This document shows, piece after piece, positions 11,440 through 22,035 of a stretch of 64,000 nt of DNA (positions are counted from its first letter, which is position 1; every line of letters begins with the position of its first letter). The notes under the pieces were generated by a model, which was not told where the DNA came from, did no database searches, and saw nothing but the letters and a program-made list of their open reading frames with translations. Source of the stretch: Alnus glutinosa (taxonomy: Eukaryota > Streptophyta > Magnoliopsida > Fagales > Betulaceae). The stretch is from positions 1,250,001-1,314,000 of the forward strand of contig NC_084898.1 of NCBI RefSeq assembly GCF_958979055.1. Reading direction: 5' to 3'. The position numbers were made by a program, and so were the translations under genes.

Positions 11440-12935
11440 TGAAAAATACAAAGAAATACTCTAGCATTCCTCATGTTTGTATGATGTTGTATATGAAGAA
11501 ACTTTAACTATAATTTGTGGATAGGATTTGTTCAATTTTTTTTAGAGATAAAGTAAATAATAAAAAATAAATAAAAAAAAGGTATGTATGTGTGGGCGCG
11601 CGTGAGAGAGAGAGAAATTGGCATCCCACGATTCGTTTATAGAACAAAATGAGAAGACTTTTTGATATGATCATGTGAGTCAATTGATAAATATTGATTG
11701 AGGCCTTTTGAGTACGTAGCTTAATTGTCAAAAGGACCACCTCCAGCTCCATCGCTAGCTATAGCCTATAGGCTTCGTTTCTGACTGGCATATGGTTTTT
11801 CCCTTGTGCTTACAAGTTCATGATATTTTATGGCGTAAAAATGCGATGTTTCCCACATGGCATCACATGGGCTATCTGGTCCACCATCTACAAGGCCTTT
11901 TACTTCTCGTCTTGTCAAAATCTTTCGTGAGCATGAAACCTTTGCTACCCTCTTGGATAGTAGTTGTCCATACTTTATCATTTTTCATGACAGCATCATA
12001 TATTTCATGGATTAAGAGAAAGTAATTTTTTTTAAATTAAATAATATTTAGGTAGGCCGACATCGAAACTTACATGGGTTTTGAACTCATTTTAATTTAA
12101 TAGACTGAACTAAAAAAAATAAAAAAAAATTCTAACCTAGCTAGGGTGCGTACATGTCTCAAGCATTACTATATATACACGAAATGTACATACATATTGT
12201 TTATAATGTGAGAGACACTACCACTTAAACTTTTGGATTTGGTTCCAATTATGTTATATATTCAACGATCTTCCCTTCAAGCCGCCGAAGCATTTTATCA
12301 ATCTCAAATACTACAACTACAAGGATATGGTCCATAAAAATAACTATAATTAATTACTATAAATTAATAATGTGATCATTGTCATTCAAGGACAACATAG
12401 AATGCAGTGCGCGTGCAATGCTGACTTGAGCCAATGGTGGTCCTGATCAACTTTTGATCAGTCTTGAAGTTGAATAGTGATTCTATTCCCATTTCCCCCA
12501 TCATGACCAAAAATCCAGTAAGCTCTCAGCTAGCTGCAAGAACACACGTACGCAATTCAAATCTAGATCTCTCGATCTAGCTTTCTTTCTTTCTTTCTTT
12601 GTATGCCTTTAGGCATTCAATCCCCAAGCATAAGTTCTGCTTTTGTTTGTGTATGTTCCTCTTTATGCATGCTATAAAATCCTAATGTCGCAGACCCATC
12701 ACAATCCTGTGAGATTTCGATAATCCTTTATATTTATAAGGTTTTTTCATTTTACCGACTCCATAATTTCCACCTGGAATTTTTTTTGGTTTGGATAGAG
12801 ATTCAACTTTAGATAACATGTCAAAGAAAGTCGTATCTCCACCCAGGATCATGATAAATGGATAAACATTCAAATCTCTACCATACCACGACTTTTACAC
12901 AAACACTTTGTTAATATGAGGTACAAATGCATTAA

Positions 12936-12936
<1 letters not shown>

Positions 12937-12992
<56 letters not shown>
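12937..12992. repeat. (TA)n microsatellite
   Basis: An almost pure TA tract of about 56 bases. It is a likely length-polymorphic locus with no other visible role. Confidence 0.95.
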
Positions 12993-12995
<3 letters not shown>

Positions 12996-14284
12996 GCTTC
13001 TGCAAAGTTGCGCATCTAATCATGTGTAACAATCGATTCAGGAAAAGGGTTAAAGTTAAATTTATGCTATTATTTTAAACTAACTAGTTATAAAGTCCGG
13101 TATTATCTAATAAGGAGTTAATACGAGACTTAGCACTCATAACTATAAGGGTCTCAAGTTTTGATAAGATTCATGAATTCAACTTGAAAACAATACGAAA
13201 TTAGAGAGTTATAGTTAAAAAATCTTACTCGTTTAATTGAATGAGTCTTCTTTTTTTTTGAAGGATGATAGCATATTTGATATGTATATAGAAGATCGTA
13301 TAAATACTTCAAATTAAGATTAGTTAAGAGATAGAAATATCACTTGCCGGTATAAGTTGAGTGACATATATATGAATATATATATATATATATATCTAAC
13401 TCTCTTTAAGGTGAATTGACCGACTATATGAGAATATTTTTATTTGATATTATTTCAATATATTGATGGCGGCAAATTCACTAGTACATCATCCTTAAGA
13501 ATTAAGAGACAACAGTCCAACCATATGTGCTGTATATGGGTCTGAACTATACTGCAAAGCAAAAGCTTTATTAAAGAAACACCTTTTTCTCACCCAATAT
13601 TCTTTAAGTATATTGTTGTACAATCTATGGGTGACTTTTGATATCTATCTATATTGTATATTGAGGGATGGTAATGCAAATTGAAATTCCCTTACATTTA
13701 CATTTACCAACTATATAATTACCATAATAGTAAGAAAATTTAATTATTGATTTTATTGATTAATATTAAAATGCACCAAATACTTTCTTGTTAATTTGAC
13801 TCTTCCTTTAATTAGCAATTAACCAAATAAGAACTATTTATCAAAAACAACTAGTTAGGAGGAACGTTCCCCCCCCACCCCCTCGCCCAAAAAAAAAAAA
13901 ATAATGAGGAACGTAGTGTCAATTAAGTTTCAAAATTTTTTACAATGTTATATACTACATTTTTATCTCACAACCATCTCACAATACTAAAATGGTTGTA
14001 TCAATCAACACTTAGATTAGAGTCAAGTTTATACAAGTGAATTATTGAACGGAGTTGTTCATTTACAGCTCTACGCGTTAGCATTGTAGGATAGTTGTAG
14101 AAAGAGTAATGTTATATAACAACATTTTAATATTACAACTATCCCACAATGCTGACGTGTCAATTATAAGCAATCATTGGATTGATCTTTGTTTAAAATA
14201 AAATAATAAAAAAAAATTAAGAATTAGTTGAGACTATCACGTCAATATTATAAAATAATTATAACATAAAAATATAATATATAA

Positions 14285-14545
14285 TAGGGATAACTTCACA
14301 AAATAGTATTGAATTATACGTCGTTTTGAGATAAGGGTACTAAGCTAGCAAATGTCTCAAACTGGAGTATCCAAGTTTTTAAACGTCTCACTTAAAGGTA
14401 ACTCCGATATGATTTGCTGTTAAACAAAGTACCCTTAAGTGAGACGTTTGGAAACTTGGATACCCCAGTTTGAGACATTTGCTAGTTCAGTATCTGTATT
14501 TCAAAACGCCGTATAATTCGATACCATTTTATGAAGTTATCCCTA
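14285..14545. mobile_element. Fold-back / MITE with ~100-bp inverted arms
   Basis: The left arm begins tagggataacttcacaaaat and the right arm ends with the complement 'ttttatgaagttatcccta'. The inner parts also pair: 'tagcaaatgtctcaaact' with 'agtttgagacatttgcta', and 'aaacgtctcacttaa' with 'ttaagtgagacgttt'. So both arms of roughly 100 bases are inverted around a short spacer. Both flanks show 'tataa' at the junction, a possible 5-bp target duplication in AT-rich DNA. It encodes no protein, and the superfamily cannot be set with confidence. Confidence 0.75.
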
Positions 14546-14757
14546 TATAATATTACTCTTGCAGAAAAATTACTTATCATAATTCGCACTGATTACCACC
14601 TCTAACAATAAACAAAATGATTATTAATTACAGAATCCATATAATATGATCGAGTACAAGTCAAGAAGTCATCAAATAGAGATTTAATTTCTTTCTTTTC
14701 ATTTTTTTTTTCATAATTACGAAAAATGATACAATAATATTTATGTATACAAATTCT

Positions 14758-16038
14758 TATTATATACCCTTATCCAAAGCCTACACCCCAATTAAGTGTA
14801 AACATACATGCTTGTGGGGGATATAATTGACATTACATGCTTCCAATTAATTTTGGTATCTCCAAGCGTTGAAAGTTGATTGTTTGAGGAAAAGAAGATG
14901 GGCTGATTGGAAACATATATAGCTACGTACGTTGAGGAAAAATCTATGTCGGGAAGCATATATAATAGCTACAACCTACGATGCATTTATAGGAGATTGA
15001 AACTCAGAATCCTTCTTAAAATATGTGAGGATACTTGAATTGATATCAAGCTAAGGACAAAGCCATCAAATTGGAAGAAAAGAAGAATCATTCCATTTGA
15101 CAACATGATATGACGTTCCGAGTGTTATTTCTTTTTCTCATTCTTTATTTAGTGGAGCACTTATTCACTAATAATTTAGTTAACCACACCTTTATTAAGT
15201 GTCTTTGTGCCAAATAATAGGAGTATGGTCCTCTTCATTTCAAGTTAAAATGGTAAAATTTTTTTTTTTTTCAAGTTTAAATTGTATTGAGACATAGTAT
15301 AATTTATATATAAACTATAGAGATCAACTTTAATGTGACTCATTTAATTAAATGGGTAAGATTTTTAAACTCTAAACCGCTAATTTCTCATTGAATTCGT
15401 GTCAGGTTTGCTGGTTATGTCAACAATTGCCAGCTCTTATATTGCGTGTTAGATTCAGGTCATATCGAGATATGGGTATAAGATTATATAGGTCCACCCT
15501 AAATTAAATGGGTCAAATCCCATGTTCTAACCCGTTAATTTTCTGTTAGATTCAGGTTGGGTTCACAAGTTCTGTAAAAAAAAATCAGCCCTATTTCAAT
15601 TTAATAGAAATGAACAATTTTTTGGTCAAAAAATGATATATATCATGGAACAAAACAAAATTATTTTACAAACTGAGATAACTATGAAACGCATTAATTA
15701 AAGGTGTTGAAATAATTTTCATGGAACATAATGAATTTGGGGATATAAAATTAAGTTACAGTTGTAGCTCCCTCATCTTAATCACTTTTTCATGCAACCA
15801 TATTTTACAAAGGTGCTCTAATCTTCTCCACTCAATAAGATTCTGATACTCTTAATGATTATTTAAGAAAGCACTATAAAACACTAATCACATATTTGCT
15901 AGATATAACCTTAAAAGTATTAGTTATTATTAGACTTTTTAAAATCACTCATATAACCTAATTCCACCAATTAAACATACCTAATATGGAACTCAACACA
16001 TATTCATGTCGGAACTTAATTAACAAAGATCCCTGCAA
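14758..16038 (+). repeat. Direct duplication, copy B, left part
   Basis: This is the same sequence and orientation as 3081-4422, with scattered substitutions and small indels. It lacks about 60 bases present in copy A near 3955-4040. It breaks off after 'gatccctgcaa' at 16038, where the LINE begins, and resumes at 19631. Confidence 0.9.
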
Positions 16039-17796
16039 CATTCTATGTCAAATATTGGGACTCTATCAAGACTACGGTATTGCTAGCTGTTGGTAATTTT
16101 TTTGATTCTAACACATTGCTTAGAGAACGGAATCATACTTTCATTGGTTTAATCCCAAAGCGATTAGGAGCTTCTGTTGTTCATCATTTTCGGCCTATTA
16201 GTCTTCGTAACATTATTTACAAGATTATCTCTAAGATATTGGCTAACAGACTCAAGCCCCTTTTATCGAAGATTATTTCTCCATTGCAAACTGCTTTTGT
16301 GTCAGGTCGTCATATTTAGGATAATTCTATTCTTTCCCATGAGATGCTTCACTCTCTCAAGAATAAAAAGGGAAGAGGTGGTTTAATGGCTGTAAATATT
16401 GATATGGAAAAAGCTTTTGATAAAATGGAGTGGGGCTTCCTCATGATTATTATGGAGAAATTGGGTTTTAACCCAATATGGATTAATTGGATCCGAATTT
16501 GTATCTCTACTTCTTCTTTCTCAATTCTGCTGAATGGATCCCCTTTTGGTCATTTTCGGCCTTCTCGTGGTTTACGTCAAGGTGATCCACTTTCGCCTTT
16601 TCTATTTATTTTAGGTACTGAGGTAATTTCCAGACTCCTACATCAAAGTCTACAGGGATTTAAGATTTCTCGGAGATGTCTTCCTTTAAATCATCTTCTG
16701 TTTGCGGATGATCTGATTATCTTTACACATGCCACCTCTTTGGAAGCTGGTATTATTAAGGATTGTTTAACTCAATATAGTCTTTGGTCGGGTCAGACGG
16801 TTAATACGGATAAATCAAATATTCTGTACAGTGCAAATACTACTGCATTTACCAAAGCCAGTATTCTGGATATTATCCCCTATGCTGAGACTCCTATTTC
16901 TACCAAGCATTTGGGCCTACCTATGTTTTTTGGCCGTTCTAAACAATCTTCTTTTTTGGATATTCTCCAAAAGGTCAAAGGGAAAATAGAAGGATGGAGA
17001 TCTAAAACTCTATCACAGGCTGGGAAATTGGTTTTGCTTAAAGTAGTAGCTTCCTTTATCCCTTCTTATGCAATGAGTTCTTTTCTGTTCCCTGACATCT
17101 TTTGCCATCGACTATATACTGCTTTCAGGAATTTTTGGTGGGGTTTCCCTGTTAATAACGCTCATAATCTTTCTCTGAAGTCGTGGAATTCGATTTGTCT
17201 GCCAAAAGATCAGGGTGGTTTGAGTTTCCATCTAATGAAAGATATCAATGTTTCCCTTATTGCCAAACTTTGTTGGAAGATTCTGGTAAATCATGATGCA
17301 CTTTGGATTCCCCTCTTCAAGGAGAAATATATTAAATATGGAACTCTACTCTCCTACCCTCTAAGCACAGGTTCCTATATCTGGAATGGCATCACATCTG
17401 TTGTCCCTTTGCTTAAGTCGGGTTCTTGTTATATACCTCATAATTCAAGTTCTCTGGATATTTGGCATTCGCCGTGGATTCCTACTTTACCCAATTTCCA
17501 ACATGTACCTCGAGTTCCAAGACTCTGCTTGGAATACCCTTTGGCGATTTCGGATCTTATCCATCCATAATATTTAACTTGGAATTTTTCTCTACTACTT
17601 TTTCTTTTTGCCCCCGGAACAGTTTCAGAAATTCTTAAAGTCTCTATTCAAGCTATGTCTGATTCTCTTATTTAGATTGCATCGGCTTCAGGGGTTTTCT
17701 CTACCAAGACGGCTCATCATTTATATTCTTCCTCTCGATCCCCTCCAGTTTCGCCTGTTACTCCTAGCAGTTGGAAAGGTTTGTGGAAGCTGAAGC

Positions 17797-18589
17797 TAGG
17801 GTTGGCAATCCGGGTCAGCGGGTCGGGTTCGTGTCGACCCGACTGACCCGATTACATATTCGGGTTCAACACGAACCCGACCCGATTATTAATCGGGTTG
17901 AATATTCAAACCCGAACACGACCTTATTGTTAAACGAGTTACCCGAACACGACCCGGGTAACCCGTTGTGCCTTGTGACTTCGTCTTCTTCCTCGTCTCA
18001 ACGCTGCTGCTCCTCCTCCTTTGTCTCTGTCCACCTCTCTCACGCCCCATCTCAAAGATCCACAAAGAAGATCATCAAAGAAGATCCACAACAACAAAAC
18101 GAATCAGAGGAGGGAGATGCAGAAGGCGACCGTTCGGATTGGACTTGGATTTCGGGCAACTTCTAACTTCTTCAACCATCTCAGCGAGGCCATCAGGAGG
18201 GCGTTCCGGTTCAACCAGTGCTCGATCGACGACGACGACGAGTGGGTCGACGATAGCTTAGGGAGTCAGGGTCTGGGGATCGGAGCTTCGGAGGAGGCAT
18301 GATTATGAAACCAATGAAAGTTGAAACGGCTGATTCAGACCGTAGGAGAGGAGGCGTGAAACTAAGTGAAAGAAAGTGAAAAGGAAAACCGAAAAGAAAA
18401 GATGCGGGCCTGCAGCTGCTAGGTTTGTTCTTTGTTTCAGTTTTTTTTTTTTTACAAACGGGTTGTAGTCGTGTCATAATCGGGTTAACCCGATTATGAC
18501 CCGAACCCGATTACTATAAACCCAAATCCGAAATTTTCGTGTCGTGTTCGTGTTGGATTCGCGGGTCGTGTCAAAAATTGCCAACCCTA
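17797..18589. mobile_element. Non-autonomous hAT element nested in the LINE
   Basis: The ends are perfect inverted repeats, tagggttggcaa... and ...ttgccaaccc(ta), flanked by an exact 8-bp direct repeat gctgaagc (17789-17796 and 18590-18597). That target size is the signature of hAT transposons. Subterminal DNA is packed with short 'cgggtt/aacccg' motifs on both sides, typical of hAT transposase-binding regions. Removing the element and one target copy gives an uninterrupted LINE zf-RVT reading frame, which fixes the boundaries to the base. It encodes no transposase. The middle (about 17970-18400) is GC-richer and exon-like; see the captured ORF. Confidence 0.95.
18117..18302 (+). CDS. Possible captured gene fragment inside the hAT element
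   Basis: A 61-residue frame begins MQKATVRIGLGFRATSN, contains an acidic IDDDDEWVDD stretch and ends in a stop at 18300-18302. Its codon-like composition and the CT-rich, leader-like DNA just upstream (17990-18116) differ from the AT-rich host DNA and from the repetitive hAT ends. That is what a captured 5' UTR plus first exon would look like. I do not recognise the protein, and no function is claimed. Expression is unknown; it may be inert filler. Confidence 0.3.
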   Translation: MQKATVRIGLGFRATSNFFNHLSEAIRRAFRFNQCSIDDDDEWVDDSLGSQGLGIGASEEA

Positions 18590-19585
18590 GCTGAAGCTAA
18601 ATCATAGACTCAAACTTTTCCTCTGGAAAATGGTCTGGAACATTGTCCCCACCAAGGATCGTATTGCACAATCTATTGTCACTTCTCAGAGGGATTCCTC
18701 ATGCTCTCTATGTTCTGCTTCAACAGATTCACAGCTTCATCTTTTTTTCTCATGCCCTATTGCGAAGTTCATTTGGAGGAACTCTTTCTGGCCATTGGAC
18801 ATTACTGCCCTCTGTATCTCTGAAATTTCTAATTGGCTAAATATTATTCTTCATTCGGGAATAATAGGTATTCCTCCTGAAGATTTTCATCTATTCCAAA
18901 TTTTTGCAATGGTAGCTTGTGATCGTATATGGCACTCTCGAAACAAAGCTCATCATTAGGGTTGGATTCCGAATGCTTTATCAATCTCAGCTGATGTTAA
19001 CCGTTCATCTCGGACACACTTCCGGGCTTGGTCAAACAAAATTTCTCTTGTTCTCCAGGTCTAGACTAAGCCTGCTCCTCTTTGCTTCAAAATTAATTAT
19101 GATACAGCAATCCGTAGGAATTTCTCAGCGCAGGCAGCTGTTTGTCGAGATTCTACAGGTGCTATTATTCAAGTTTTGACGAGAATTAGTCCCCCTTGCA
19201 CCCCGTTGTATGGAAAAACAACCGCAGCTCTTCTTGCAGCTACACTGTGCTCATCTATGGGGCTGTCCCGTGTAACTTTTGAAGGTGATTCATTGATAGT
19301 CAACCTTGCCATCAATAATCCTACGATTACTCAAGACTGGCGTATTTCGTCAATCATATCGGAGTTTATTTTAACACTTTCCCCTACTACTAGCTGGTCT
19401 GCTAGTAACATCAACCGAAGTGCAAACTTCTGCGCTCACTATGTGACTGATTGGGCCGTGACTAGATTTACCTCTAGCTGCATTCTCACCTCTAGTTCGT
19501 CCATTCCTCCCTGTTTTGGAATGAATTTTTCTTTCTCTTTTAAAGTTCCTTGAATTCTTCTTGTATGCTTGACTACTGTTGTACT

Positions 19586-19630
<45 letters not shown>

Positions 19631-19633
<3 letters not shown>

Positions 19634-19888
19634 CTAATTAATTATAATATATATAAGATGGTAAGATCCGTGGATAATTAGTCTCTTAATATTGGGAAAA
19701 GCATATAATTATTAGATAAACCATGAAACAATATCTTGATGTATAAATTTGTGATTATTAAAATTCATCTTGATATTAATTGATAATATTTGTTTTAATA
19801 ATGCTAAAAATCACAGTTTTATCTTATAGTTATCCCATAATTTTGATATGACAATCACATGCATGTTGATGTAGTAATGCTAGAAACT
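19631..19888 (+). repeat. Direct duplication, copy B, right part
   Basis: This continues copy B after the LINE poly-A tail and matches 4434-4686, starting ctcctaattaattataat and ending at gtagtaatgctagaaa. It differs from copy A only by a few substitutions and a 4-base 'gcat' insertion near 19861. Confidence 0.9.
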
Positions 19889-19975
19889 ACATTTTTATCC
19901 CACAATGTATTCCCCACGATGATGACATGGCAGCTCAACCAACATTCTTCGTTTTTTTTTTAAAAAAAAGAAGAA

Positions 19976-20790
19976 GGAAAAGTACACATAACCCCCTCAA
20001 ACTACCACTCAATTGTCAATGTACCCCCCAAACTACTAATTGTGTCAATGTCCCCCTTTAAACTACCAAAAAATGTCAATGTCCCCCTAAGAACAACAAA
20101 AAGACAAAAATGACCTTAATTTTTTTTGAATAAGACAAAAATGTCCTCATAAATTCAAAAAATTAAAACTAGAACTAAAAAATTAAAATTTAAAAACTAA
20201 AAATTAAAATTAAAAAAAAAAAAACAACGAAAAAGGAACAATTTTTTTTTTTTTTTTTTTTAAAAAAAGCAAACAAAAAATAACTGAAATTTATTTTTTT
20301 AAAAAATAAAAAATAAAACAAATGAAAAAAAGAAAAAAAAAACCAATTTTTATTAAATTAAAAAACGAAAAAGAACAATTTTTTGTAAAAGAAAAAAACA
20401 AAAAACAAAAAATAACAGAAATTTATTTATTTTTGTAAAAAATAAAACAAATTAAAAAAAACCAGTTTTTATTAAAATAAAAAAAAACGAAAAAGAACAA
20501 TTTTTTTTAAAAAAAAAAGAAAAAAAAAGGAAAAAAAAAAACTGAAAATTATAATTTTTTTTAAAATAAAAAACAGTTTTAAATTTTTTATTATTTTTTG
20601 GAAGAAATTTTTGTTATTTTATATTTTTTTAGTTTTATTTTGTTTTAATAATTTTATAAAGGGCATTTTTGTCATTAGGGGGACATTGACATTTTTTGAT
20701 AGTTTAGGGGGGGATATTGACACAATTGGTAGTTTGGGGGGTACATTGACAATGAGGTGGTAGTTTGAGGGGGTTATGTATACTTTTCCC
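19976..20790. mobile_element. Fold-back element with ~115-bp inverted repeats
   Basis: The left end 'ggaaaagtacacataacccc' and the following 'ctcaaactacca' and 'tgtcaatgtcccc' phrases (19976-20092) are repeated inverted at 20680-20790, ending 'gggttatgtatacttttcc'. The interior (20100-20640) is almost only A/T-rich low-complexity sequence with no ORF. Long inverted repeats with non-coding filler suggest a Mutator-like MITE. The flanks are both A-runs, so a 9-bp target duplication cannot be judged. Confidence 0.75.
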
Positions 20791-21467
20791 AAAAAAAAAT
20801 TTCAAAAGTCTTTTTTTGGAGTAAAAAATTTAAGAGTTGGTTGGTATTGCCACGTCGACATTGTGGTATAGTTTTGTGATAAAAATACGATATATGGAAC
20901 TACTAAAAAAAAAATCAAAAATTTGTTGAGCTTGTCACATCAATATTGTGGAATAAAAATGTAATTTCTAGCATTTTTATTTATTTATCATGATTAGTCA
21001 ATTAATGTCCTTTAAGAATTAGGGTTGATTTTAACTTCCCAGTACTTATCAAATTTGTTTTTTCTTTGTTTTCTTTTCTTCTTCTTCTTTTTTTTTTTTT
21101 TTTTTTTTGTGGGTTTAATTTAGCTAATACTCATGATCAGACCTATATATGGCGGGTGGCTGGAGATCTCGCATGTGTTAGATCTCATACCCTTGTATAC
21201 TCTCTTCATCACAGTAGAATGATGCTCCCCATGGATAAATTTTCTTTCTCACATTTTAACTTTTTTTTTTTTTTTTTTTTTTTGGGTGGATACGTGTAAT
21301 AACATACGTACCCATTTAGATTTACGATTTCAAAACGTACAATTTATAAATAAATTTTTTAAAAATATAATTAAGCATTTAATAAAATCATAATTTATCT
21401 TTAAAATCGTGAATTTTAAACGCACCCTCTTTTGCTTTTTACTAGTTGGCCATCACTCTTGCTATTT

Positions 21468-21504
<37 letters not shown>

Positions 21505-22035
21505 CCATTCTCAACTCTCCCTTTTTTTTCTTTTCGCTTCTCTAAAAAAAATCAAATAAAAAACATTCTAACTTTTTTACACTTTTTATATCACATCAAT
21601 CATATTTTATTACTATTCAAATAAAAAAAACTCACTACAAAACAAAATTTTTTCACTTTTCTATAAAACATTCTCAAATTTTATATCACATCAATCATTT
21701 CTTACTAAACAACACATAAATATTCCACAACATAATTACTTACCAAACAGGCCCAAAATCACTAAGGCCTACAGTTATACGACATTGCACGCTTGCCCTT
21801 TCTTTATTATTATTTTTTTCAATAATACAATAATACTTTTATAACTCAATTAGAGAAATTGAACAGATTGCTCTAACAAAACAATATCATAAATACATTC
21901 AGAAGTTTCTTTCATCCAAACTTGGTTTATGAACTATCCAACGACAACCTAAGCTAAGCATTATATCAAAAATGTCATAATTTTCGTTTTATACCACTTA
22001 AACCAAGTCCGACAAGAGGTGCCTTCTGCTTCTAG
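20791..22035. other. AT-rich DNA between two transposons
   Basis: No gene is recognised. It contains poly-T tracts at about 21087-21108 and 21261-21283 and an (AT)n tract near 21472-21502. The ORF at 21066-21299 is low-complexity phenylalanine from poly-T and is not credible. Confidence 0.5.

Larger units (their letters stand above)
10206..14284. other. Long gene-poor intergenic region
   Basis: No gene is supported. The short ORFs at 11766-11981 and 12682-12873 (both minus) match no family I know. Contents include a small inverted-repeat element at 11312-11439, a (TTTC)n tract near 12585-12600, a long (TA)n at 12937-12992, another near 13378-13396, and C-rich then A-rich runs at 13870-13902. 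Around 13920-14160 the phrases about 'cccacaat...tgacgtgtcaa' resemble small MITE ends that recur near 4620-4680 and 19880-19930. Confidence 0.5.
16039..19553 (+). pseudogene. LINE ORF2 remnant: reverse transcriptase and RNase H
   Basis: Reverse transcriptase motifs run in order: HTFIGLIPK, FRPISLRNIIYKIISK, QTAFVSGR, NIDMEKAFDKMEW, GLRQGDPLSPFLF and the catalytic FADD at about 16699-16710. A zf-RVT region follows (LCWKIL, then the LWKLKL...LFLWKMVWNI block interrupted by the hAT element), then a plant RNase H-like tail (VTFEGDSLIVNLAI, NRSANFCAHYVTDWA). Disabling lesions include an in-frame TAG at 16317-16319 where the family has GRHIQDNS, a stop at 17568-17570, and frame changes before the RNase H part near 18957-19176. 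It is not expected to be active. Confidence 0.9.
16039..19630 (+). mobile_element. 5'-truncated LINE (L1-type) retrotransposon
   Basis: The element lies in the plus direction and ends in a poly-A tail (19593-19630). Its 5' limit is set by comparison with copy A of the flanking duplication. The sequence departs after 'ccctgcaa' (16038) and rejoins at 'ctcctaattaatt' (19631), with about 9-11 bases of target missing and no target duplication seen. Without the nested hAT element (17797-18589) it is about 2.8 kb. It covers only the later part of ORF2; the endonuclease and ORF1 are absent, as expected from incomplete reverse transcription. Target loss instead of duplication is known for some L1 insertions. 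Confidence 0.93.

Noticed and set aside
11766..11981. Minus-strand frame with a moderately protein-like sequence (GLVDGGPDSPCDAMWETSHFY)
   Set aside because: It looks less random than its neighbours, but I recognise no family, the opposite strand is also open, and no splice-linked neighbour exon was found. It may be a relic of a gene fragment.
12682..12873. Minus-strand 63-residue frame rich in Lys/Gly
   Set aside because: No family resemblance, no promoter or exon context, and it lies next to a microsatellite.
20221..20560. Possible coding or regulatory content inside the A/T-rich filler
   Set aside because: It is low-complexity DNA enclosed by the fold-back arms; any ORF would be poly-Lys/Phe artefact.
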